The position numbers and the translations under genes are program-made. Below, one piece after another: positions 55,146-64,000 of a stretch of 64,000 nucleotides of DNA. The notes below the pieces were generated by a model. That model saw only the letters and a program-made list of their open reading frames with translations. It had not been told where the DNA came from and made no database searches. How positions within the stretch are numbered: position 1 is the stretch's first letter; each line of letters begins with the position of its first letter. Source of the stretch: Scleroderma bovista (taxonomy: Eukaryota > Basidiomycota > Agaricomycetes > Boletales > Sclerodermataceae); the NCBI GenBank assembly GCA_037178675.1, contig JAYMGJ010000453.1, forward strand, positions 1-64,000, in the 5' to 3' direction.

Positions 55146-56557
55146 TTATTGCTGTTTGAAAAATGGCCAGCAGTCAGGCATTTCTGAGCAAAAGTGACTC
55201 AGAAATACAGTAAACTTGTGCAAGTGATATCTTGCTGAAAACACTAGATATCAGGCTAAACCTTGCAGTAATAGAATCATACTTTCAGCTGCTAGGGTGC
55301 CCCATACTAGATATTTTTCAATTCAGACCATTTTTTTCATATTGTCATTCTTGAGCAGCCTTGTAAGGACTGTGCACCCATTATAAAATTACAGAGTAAC
55401 TTCAACTGGCCCAAAACTATCTAAGGATGCTAGGAATAATGTATAGAGGGGTGCCCACACTATCAGGAGGTGGGTGGATTTGTGTAGTAAGGTAGTGGCT
55501 GGCTTAGAGTTCAAGTGCAAGTGGCAGGGCCAAGTCTGTTGGTACAAACCCACCTCCTGATTGTGCAAGCACCCCTCTATATATTATCACCTTGTTTAAC
55601 AAGGTCACTCCTGGAGTATTAGGTTGTGTGTGATACAGTAGTGTTCTCAACAAGTGGTTTGGTCAACATTCAACATCCACTTCTGTTGCAAATGGGAGCA
55701 TCTCATGCATGTCTGTGTATTAGACTCACCAGGTCTTCCACCTGAAACAGGTTTACCAGTGAGTTTATGGAATCCACACACCCCATCACAAGATAGATAG
55801 CATGTAACATCATTTTTCCTCAGACCAGCCATCTAACAGGGTGTCCAATTCAGCATTTTTGTAGAAATAAACTAGCCAGTTTCTCCACATTATTATTGCT
55901 TGTCCAAAAAAAAACCAAGTGCAAAAGGGAGGAGCAACTTGTAGAACATTACGATCTTCATCACTGCTCATGCTTGGATAACTGTCTTTTGGATAGCTTT
56001 GACATGGTACGTCAGCAGTGGACAAAAATTATACATTTGTGCAGCCTCCTGACATAATCACAAGATGTCCCAAAATTTGCAAAGTCCACATCTATACATA
56101 TACACCAAGGTGGATGCACATCCAGATCCAGATCCAGAATGTAGAACCTTATCCCTCAACTGTGGTGATTTGGTAGGGAGCCAGCTGCATCTTCTCACAT
56201 TCCAACACCCAAAAGGTGCTGTCAATGTTTGGCCAATGTCATTCTCTCCTACTATAGCTATGTTACACCCATCCATAGGTAGAGCACTTGTAACAACTAA
56301 ATAGATGGTGGTGATTGTGCTATTCACCCAAGTGTCATGTAATATTCTAGAAGTAATCATGCTCACTTTTATACCCCATATTGTTTTGTCCATCACCCCA
56401 GTAGTAAGGAAGAAGAAGGTAAAAGTCACCAGACTACTAGAGAAGCAAATAAAGCATGAAGATGGTTTTGCAATATCACAGAACCCATTTGCAGCAAGGG
56501 AATGTGCAGTGTGTAAAGAAAATACAAAACAATCTGGAGTAAGCAGGAATAGTGTTT
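55146..56557. other. CpG-poor region without a recognised gene
   Basis: Minus-strand frames at 55647-55832 and 55810-56025 overlap and could be exons of one relic (for example CYLSCDGVCGFHKLTGKPVS). The plus strand has an 84-codon frame at 56305-56559. No domain recognised. Confidence 0.35.
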
Positions 56558-57043
56558 AAAAGTCTGGTCCTAGGACTGAAAAAAGCCTGGCAACTGAGCT
56601 GGACTGGTACCAGTTGTGACCAGACTGCAGTTGGTGGTCCTGGGGTTGGGTGATCAGTTCAGTTGCAGTTGCAATAGATTGAGGAAAAATCAAAAACCAG
56701 TTGCAAACCAGTCACAGCCAGTCTTTGTTGAGACCAGTTGAGGGCTATTGGTTGGTGACTAACTAGTACACATAATACATAAATCTAGTAAAAAACAAAG
56801 ACCAAGGACCCCTGTTTTGCATGCTTAAAATTGATTTTAGATCCCCTTTTGTGCACAAATCAAGAGAGTACTTCATTTGTGCAAAAAACTGGTTACAACT
56901 GCCCTGTGCAACCACATGCAACCAATTGCTATTGGTTCAGTTGTGGTCCAAGCAAGATCTGAAATAACTAGTCATGGTCTGGTTGCCTCCAAAAAGAGAA
57001 AGAGGCAATAGACCAGACTGGACTGGACTTTAAAACACTAAGC
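56558..57043 (-). repeat. MITE-like repeat copy 3
   Basis: 'taaaagtctggtcctaggac' to 'gactggactttaaaacac', with internal 'accagttgcaaaccagt' motifs. It is the inverted, LTR-free counterpart of 53338-55145 and abuts the next repeat directly. Confidence 0.75.
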
Positions 57044-57265
57044 AGGAATGAAAAAACTGTATGAGGACCCCTGACACCACAAGCAAGCATGGGCCATCCC
57101 ATATGGCATGGACCAGCCCTGGGATGGGATTATAAAAACAATGGCCCATCCCAGGAGGGAAGCAGACCTTCCCTGGGATGACCATGGTTTTATAGGCTAT
57201 TTGGCTGAATTGTGATACTAAACTATTCAGGCTAAATGCTTATCAAAAGTGATTACCTGAAGTGG
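57037..57265 (-). repeat. MITE-like repeat 'acttcaggtaa', copy 2
   Basis: Reverse complement of 47691-47920, including 'tggccatcccatatggc'-like and 'ccctgggatgacc' motifs. Confidence 0.85.
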
Positions 57266-57719
57266 TGACCTTACCAATCACCAACAAGTCTGTTCTCCAA
57301 CAGTGGACATAGTAGTATTACTGTAAAATTGATGCTGAAAATGTCACTTGAGCACCAGAGATCAAGGTCATCTCATCACAACAGCACACCAAATGATCAG
57401 CAAAAGACTGCTGTATTTTCCAAGCTAAAATTTGAAGTTATCAAATACATTACTGGCAAAGCCATCATTGGTGCCATCCTCCATCACAACTTGCTCAAGT
57501 TCCATCTCTTCATCCAAATCCTTCTTGCCATGCAGCTCATCATTACTGTCCTCCACCTTGAAGTCCAAATTGACTCAGTCTGAATCAGAATCAGAGTCCT
57601 GATCCATCAAGCTAGGGTCAGCATTCAAATCAAGCACATTAAGTTCACCATCATTATCTTCCTGACTTATGCCAGCTTGGATTGATGAACCAGAAAGTTC
57701 TGGGCTATCTTTAAAGTAG

Positions 57720-58340
57720 TCAGAAATGTGGGGAGTGGCAGATCAAGAGACTTGACCTACCATGAGCATACATATGGCCAATCCCAAGGCCCCAGTGATA
57801 TCGCATTGCCATGTCTTGGTCAACAAATCTGCACATATGAGAAATCAGAAAAGTCACAAAAGGGGCCAGAAGAGCCACTTGCACCTGTTGACATAGTACC
57901 CCTTCCAATCAGCTGCATCTCAAGCATTGCAAGACATTGTGATCCCATCCGGGTGCACTTGTCCATCAGCAAAGGCAGGTATGATGTGGCAGCACCTTAA
58001 CATGTCTGCAGGGTCAATGAAGTCAAATGCATCTGCTTCAGCCATAGGTGGGAATTTCACTGAATCAAGGGTAGTATGATCCCAACCTGCAGAACGATTT
58101 AGTACTTCAAACCATTGTACCCACAAAAATTCAATCCAATGTGACTGGTAGTCCCTAAGCCCAGGGCCTACATATATTGCATTTGTATGATATATGCCAA
58201 GAACACAAGCATAGCAGAATGGGTGTGCAGATGGTTGGTGGGACAAAAGCATGACATCACAATGATCAGTGCGAGGGTTCACTGTTTCTTGTGCCCTGTG
58301 AACATCATAAGTGGTGTAATTGATATGGAACAAATTATGT
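57720..58340 (-). pseudogene. Remnant of a fungal transposon-associated protein ('YTTYDV...NPRT' family)
   Basis: The minus frame at 58333-57920 reads NYTTYDVHRAQETVNPRTDH, HPFCYACVLGIYH, FLWVQWFEVLNRSAGW, FDFIDPADMLRCCHIIPAFA and continues in 57908-57720 with NRFVDQDMAMRYHWGLGIGH. This block order is, from memory, the C-terminal domain of large Agaricomycete transposon proteins (Plavaka-like). The N-terminal and catalytic parts are not seen. Probably dead. Confidence 0.55.
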
Positions 58341-58589
58341 TGATAGATTCATTTGTCTTTCAGGACTACTTGGCTTGAGTCTACATCCAGAATGTTGGTC
58401 TTGTCATGGGTCCAAGAACCCCACACATCACAATGGAGGATTTTCATGTGAGGGAGAAGATGGGTCTTCAACTTTGGAATAAAGTCCTACATCAGCAACT
58501 TGACAAAAGTTCTGAAGGTCTGAAAAAGTCTGATCATCTGAAAAAAAACTGAAAAAAACTGATATCAGAAAAATAATCTGATGTACTGA
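58341..58589. other. A-rich spacer
   Basis: 'gaaaaaaactg' repeats near 58540; no gene. Confidence 0.4.
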
Positions 58590-59705
58590 AAAAAACTGGG
58601 GGTCTGCTGATCTGAACACCTGAACATCTGAGAGTCTGAAAATATCTGATATCAGAAGTTTTCAGAGATTTTCAGAGTTCAGATCATCAGCCAGTCAGAA
58701 CAGTAGATCCACAGATCTTCTCAGACATTCTCAGACATTTTCAGATATTCTCAGATATTCTCAGAATCTCAGACTATCAAATATCCAGAATAGCAGACTA
58801 CCAGATACTATCAGAGTCTCAGATTATCAGAAGCTCAGAAAAGCAGATCACCAGAATCTTTCATAACTATCAGACTATCAGACACTCAGAACAGCAGATT
58901 ACCAGAAAATCTCAGAACTCTCAGACAGTCAGATCTCCAGAACAGCAGAATACCAGATGCTCTCAGAGTCTCAGTCTGTCAGACCTTTAGACCAGCAGAC
59001 CATCAGATACTTTCAGAGTCTTATCAGATATTCTCAGAATCTCAGACTGTTAGGCCTCCAGACTACCAGATACTATCAGACTATCAGACATCCAGAAACT
59101 CAGAATAACAGATCACCAGAAATTCTCAGAACTATTACACTATCAGATATTCAGACCAGCAGGCTACTAGATATTATTGGATTGTCAGATTGTCAGAAAC
59201 TCAGAACAGCAGGTTACCAGAAAATCCCAGAACTCTCAGACCATCAGACATCCAGAATAGCAGACTATTAGATATTCTCAGAGTCCCAGTCTGTCAGATC
59301 TTCAGACCAGCAGAATACCAGATACTCTCAGAGTCTCAGTCTGTCAGACCTTTAGACCAGCAGACTATCAGATACTTTCAGAGTCTTATCAGATATTCTC
59401 AGACTCTCAGACTCTCAGACATCCAGAGCAGCAGACTACCAGATACTCTCAGAGTCTTCTCAGATCTCAGATTATCAGATCTCTAGATTAGAAATTTTCA
59501 GAACTATCAACTGTCAGACATTCAGACCAGCAGACTATCAGATATTCTCAGATCATCAGATCATCAGAAACTCAGAACAGCAGATTACCAGAAAATCTCA
59601 GAACTCTCAGACCACCAGACATCCAGAATAGCAGACTATCAGATATTCTCAGAGTCTCAGACCTCCAGAACAGCAGACCATCAGATGCTCACAGACTATC
59701 AGGCA
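58590..59705. repeat. CAGACTATCAGA-type minisatellite
   Basis: About 1.1 kb of 10-13 bp units such as 'cagactatcaga', 'tattctcagag' and 'ccagaacagcag'. A larger ~80-100 bp composite ('cagtctgtcagacctttagaccagcagac') recurs at about 58973 and 59337. Frames through it are artefacts. Confidence 0.9.
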
Positions 59706-60689
59706 TTGATTGGTAGTGAATAGGTTGAAAGGTGTGTAGTAGTATCTCAATCTTATTGGCACCAACTCATATTGTTTTAGACAAGCACTACCTGGGAGGA
59801 ACAACAAAAAATGGACACTCTTTGTAAGATCTATCATAGGCTGTTCAGATCCCTCTTGAGAATGTGGAGAAGTTCTGGTCTGAACTTGAGAGCTTTGAGA
59901 ATGAGCTAAACAAAATCATGGTTTGTACTATTACTATCCTTCTGGATGCACTGCCTATGAGTGTTCCCAATTCAGCAGTGTCTGCAATTACTGAAGGAAA
60001 TGTGTTGACTGACTCATCCTTTGCAACTCAGTGCTGATGAGAAATCTCCCAAGTCCAAAGAGCTGCAAGATTGTTGGTCTGAATATGGACTTGTCTGGAT
60101 TATGTACATTCATTATGCTCATCAAGCTCACAATCTCAAAACATTCTGAGCTGTATAAGTCAGTGCAAGAGCCCAGAAGGAGGTGCATGGGTGCTCTTTG
60201 AGCATGTCATCCCCACATTCAATCCACTCCCACTGGCCTACTATGCAAAGCTACAAAGGAATATAGATATATAATACATTAGAAGTTACAATTACAATGG
60301 TACCAGTGTATAGTACTTAGAGATTATATGGACTTTTTCTGCTTTTTTGACTTTTCACAAATGAGTCTGACTTTATATATATATAACCTTTTTTCACTTT
60401 TTTCACTTTTTGATTGTGTGGTGCCTCACCAAGAAAAGTCTGGTAAGTCCAAAAAGGCACAAAAAAGCTGTAAAAGCTCAAAAAGTATTTTTTTAATCTC
60501 CTGATGAAGTTGTTGAGCTTAGTTGTGTTGAAGGGACAAGTAGGAAAGGCCCATGTCTCAAGTGTGGGTGGTGTCTCAAGTGCCAGTTGATTACTGTATG
60601 CCAGTCAATCCAATAAATTCAGTAGTGTACTATGGCAATAACACATTGATAAAAATGCTTGAAGAGATCACACAATACTATTAAGTTAA
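59706..60689. other. CpG-poor spacer
   Basis: No recognised gene; a 'tatatatata' run near 60376 and 'cttttttcacttttttcac' near 60391. Confidence 0.4.
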
Positions 60690-61520
60690 TAAACTACATA
60701 TGTTGTCATTGTCATGCTGGTGGCCATCATGGCTGTCGTCATTGCATTGGTGGGTCTCATCACTGGTGCTGTCGTGTGGGTGGTGGTCATCATTGTTGTT
60801 GTTGGCACACTGGTCAATGATGCTGGTGGTGGTGTGTTGCATTGTCGATGCAGGTTGTGGTCGTCATCATTGGATCGTGATGACGACGCTGGTTGGTGGG
60901 ATGGTGTGTCATTGTCATTGTTGTTGTCACTGATGGACATGTCGTTGACACAGGTGGTGGCTGGTAGGGTGGTTGTCATCACTGGTGGTGGCTGCATCAT
61001 TGATGCTGGTGGGTGGTGGTTGCACTGACACTGATGGTGGCCATGTCATCAATGTTGATGGTGGTTGTGTCACCATTGATGCCAGTGCTGAGGGTGTTGT
61101 TGTGGCTGCTGGTCGTCATTGTCATCCTTGCTGTTGTTGCTGTTGCTGCTGCTGCTGCTGCTGGTCATTGTTGTTGTTGTCACTGTTGACACTGGTGCTG
61201 GGGGGTTTCTGCTGCTGCTTGTTGTTGTCACTGTCGCTGTTGTTGTTGATGCTGATGCTGTGAGGGGTTGTCATTGTCTTCATTGGTTGTCATTCACTGT
61301 TGTGGACAACACTGGGGATGGGGGTCATGGTCATCATCAGTGGTGAGCATCAGCACTGGCAGGGTGGTACTTACCTTTCATAGCTGTCATTGTCATTGTC
61401 ATTGCTGGGAGTGGGGTGGTGGACAGTGCCATTGTCAATGCTGGAGCTAGGGGGGTGGCCATTTCTGTGGTGAGCATTGTTGCTGATGTGGATGCTGCTT
61501 ACCTGTCATCACCATCAGCA
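60690..61520. repeat. GTTGTTG/TGGTGG-rich simple-sequence block
   Basis: Strand-asymmetric G/T-rich sequence, the reverse-complement type of 45584-46545, with a short CTG run ('tgctgctgctgctgctg') near 61145. Frames are artefacts. Confidence 0.85.
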
Positions 61521-61536
61521 TCGTTGTAGAGCACAA

Positions 61537-61603
61537 GGGACTTAGAAATATTTTGAAGTGTTGTGATTACAAATCACAACACTTCAAAATATTTCTAAGT
61601 CCC
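61537..61603. repeat. Perfect 32-bp inverted repeat with 3-nt loop
   Basis: The arm 'gggacttagaaatatttt' + 'gaagtgttgtgatt', then loop 'aca', then its exact complement ending 'ctaagtccc'. It stands alone between simple-sequence blocks. Confidence 0.95.
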
Positions 61604-61954
61604 ATGACCACAACACTTCAACATGTTTCACCCATCAACAACACCAATCCCAGCATCATCCGATGACTATGATGCCCGCAGTCCCTCCAGCTCCAGCATC
61701 ATACGATGACCACAACGACCACAACGTGTTTGTCACCACCAATGCAACAACAACAATGACAATGACAATGACCCCCAGCACCAACATCGATGGCAATGCC
61801 AATGATCCCAGTCCCCCAGGTTCAGCATCCACATAATGTACCTACATTGTACCATACTTTACGGCCAGCGGGGGTTGACAATCAGCCATATGTTATGGGC
61901 CAGCTGGGGTCAGGCTGGACTAAAGGGTGTTGCCATGATTTATGGTCCAGCCAG

Positions 61955-62612
61955 TATGTGGAATTGTCACCATAATACATGGTCCAGCCTGGGGGTGGGT
62001 TGTCACCATAATATAGGTTTGGGCCAGGATGTAGGTATCACCATAGTGTATGGTCTGGCCAGAGTGTGTAGTTTAACCATAATATACAGTCCGGCCGGGT
62101 GTAGGTGATACCATAGTGTATGGTCAGGCCAGGGTATGGGTGCATATTGAACAGTCCGGCCTGGGTGTGGGTGTCACCATAGTGTATGGTCGGGCCAGGG
62201 TAGGTGTGTCACCATATTGTACAGTCCGGCCTGGGTGTGGGTGTCACCATAGTGTATGGTCGGGCCAGGATAGGTGTGTCATCATATTGTACAGTCCGGC
62301 CTGGGTGTGGGCATCACCAGTTTATGGTTGGGCCGGGGTAGGTGTGTCACCATAATGGATAGTCCGGCCTGGGTGTGGGTGTCACCATAGTGTGTGGTCG
62401 GGCCAGGGTAGGTGTGTCACCATATTGTACAGTCCGGCCTGGGTGTGGGTGTCACCATAGTGTATGGTCGGGCCAAGATAGGTGTGTCATCATATTGTAC
62501 AGTCCGGCCTGGGTGTGGGCATCACCATAATGGATAGTCCAGCCTGGGTGTGGGAATCACCATAGTGTATGGTCAGGCCAGGGTAGGGGTGTCACCATAT
62601 TGTACAGTCAGG
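61955..62612. repeat. 35-bp tandem repeat arranged as 70-bp dimers
   Basis: Two alternating half-units, 'gtgtcaccatattgtacag' + 'tccggcctgggtgtgg' and 'gtgtcaccatagtgtatgg' + 'tcgggccagggtaggt', repeat about nine times. It keeps CpG (ccgg, tcggg), unlike the flanks. Confidence 0.92.
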
Positions 62613-62624
62613 TGTGCGCCTAAG

Positions 62625-63965
62625 TGAGGGAAGAGGTCAGAACAACCAACAACCAACACCAAATGACAGCAATATGCAAGTGGTGGTCTTCCTTTGTGTA
62701 TCTGGTATCTAATCTCCTGAGGGGGATGTGCTGCACGCCTTCAGGCAAGGTGCAGAAGGGAAGGGAAGGGCTTCTGATGGGGAATATATGTGACTGGGGA
62801 TGTGATTGACTCTTCTTCAGCCTACCACAGTGGTTAGGAAGAGTCCTGGGGATGAAGAGCGATGATAGAATGACAATAGGGGTGATATAGCAGTGATGGG
62901 ACAAGGGGGAAGCAAGGGGACAGCTCCTGCTTCAAGAATGCGATGGACAGTGATGGGATGGAGTGGACAGATGAGCTAGACTGCGCTTCAGCCTAGAGAA
63001 ATGATCAGATACCAAGTATATCTGATAAACAGCAATAATGGAGCTTTAGGCCAACACTGAGTGACCTACAAGTCCAAAGACAGAGAGGGAGCTTATAGAC
63101 AGTGAGGGAGAGTGAATGTGGTCGCTTTATTGAGGGGGAAGCAGACACTTCCTTGCAGCCTTTGGCTGCTGGTTTATATACAGGAGGGGCTGTGGCCCAG
63201 TAAGCACAAATGACAAAGTGCTTGGTAAGAGATTGGTAAGGAATTGGTAAGCAATCAGTAAGCAGTGTAATCAGGCTGAGTAATCGATGGGGAGAGCCTA
63301 AACAAGCTGCTGAGCCAAAAGAAAGAGCAAAAACATAGGTAAAAAGGGGTGTACAACCAAGAACATGGAAAAATCATTGCATGGGGCCCAAAAGAGAGGG
63401 GGGGAAAGCATGGGATGAGTAGATTGAAGCTAAATGAGCATATGCGATGACATAATGCATATGAATCATAGGGGAATGAGTCATGAATTGATAAGCAGCA
63501 TATAAGCATGATTTGAAGGATGATTGGTAAGTGATTGATAAGGGGAGTAATGGGGATTTGTAATGCCAAGAGGGGATGAATAATGCGCAGCAGAGTGAGT
63601 CAGAGTGAGCCAGAGTGACTCTGTGTGACTCAGAAAGAAGGGAAGCACAACCTATGATTTATTGAACTTTAGATCTGGAGATGAGCTTCTGAAGCAGTGC
63701 CACTGATGGGAGTGGCTGGGGGATAATAGAAGAATTGATCCGACCAAAGGAGCAGTGTCAGGGGGCCTGGAATGACAAGTAGAGCCACAGCTGGTCACAG
63801 AGTGTCACAAATCCCTTGGGTTGAGCTTCTGTAGGGCAAAAACACGAAAATTGGTGCTCCCCAAGTACAGTCTTCTCTAGAGCAGTAGGGAGAAGGTTCT
63901 GTACTCTGTAAGGGTTCCTAAGAAGGGTTCTAGAGCACTGTATCATTCGTGTTTGCTGCGGGATA
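62625..63965 (+). repeat. Repeat segment related to 46546-47645
   Basis: Shares the 'gattggtaag' run and its order of flanking motifs with the left segment. No gene recognised. It runs to the window edge, so its right limit is unknown. Confidence 0.4.
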
Positions 63966-64000
63966 GCAGGGGAGAGAATTGCAAGTAGTGGATTCGACGT

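Noticed and set aside
60690..61450. Leucine/valine-rich membrane-protein frames
   Set aside because: Produced by GTT/CTG simple repeats; overlapping frames are open at once.

Overview
The window looks like nuclear DNA of an Agaricomycete (mushroom-forming basidiomycete). Its protein-coding genes are cut by many 45-60 nt GT-AG introns with CTAAC/CTGAC-type branch sites. The retroelements are of fungal Copia type, and several protein families match ones I know as typical of Agaricomycetes. No accession could be checked.

Layout. (1) 6-5940: a young Copia retrotransposon on the minus strand with 288-bp LTRs, nearly complete but broken in pol by one frameshift and one stop. (2) 5941-10600: low-complexity inverted and tandem arrays, a dispersed repeat, and a decayed minus-strand gene of a fungal transposon-like family. 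(3) 11171-16392: a second copy of the same Copia family. It is truncated within pol at its left end, carries a gag stop codon, and is split by a 1624-bp solo-LTR-like insertion flanked by CCGG. (4) 18218-21776: a 3.56-kb Tc1/mariner-type DNA transposon with 119-bp terminal inverted repeats and TA target duplications. It carries two convergent genes, a transposase and a second gene of unknown function. (5) 22451-31125: a compact island of ordinary genes on the plus strand, namely a membrane protein, COG6, the proteasome subunit RPN8, a CCHC zinc-knuckle protein of the GIS2/CNBP type, and cytochrome c oxidase subunit COX4/Cox5. (6) 32052-32561: a DUF4419-like gene fragment. (7) 33976-41911: a P-loop GTPase gene whose eighth intron is about 6.2 kb and filled by about 70 copies of an 81-bp minisatellite. 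(8) 41912-64000: CpG-poor, gene-poor DNA with four solo LTRs that retain 5-bp target duplications (one imperfect), MITE-like repeats, simple-sequence blocks, tandem arrays, a tRNA-like sequence, a perfect hairpin, and decayed remnants of KDZ-type and other transposon genes.

The most unusual feature is the minisatellite inside the GTPase intron. On the sense strand every 81-bp unit starts with a consensus 5' splice site (GTGAGT), most units contain CTGAC, and every unit ends in GACAG. The only highly variable positions are the three bases between one unit's AG and the next unit's GT. Antisense, the same array is an uninterrupted 1901-codon frame of 27-residue repeats with one hypervariable residue. 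The second notable feature is the two-gene Tc1/mariner element. CpG content also falls sharply inside the GTPase gene at about 34.63 kb and stays low to the end of the window except in the younger LTRs, which suggests methylation-linked mutation spreading from the repeats.
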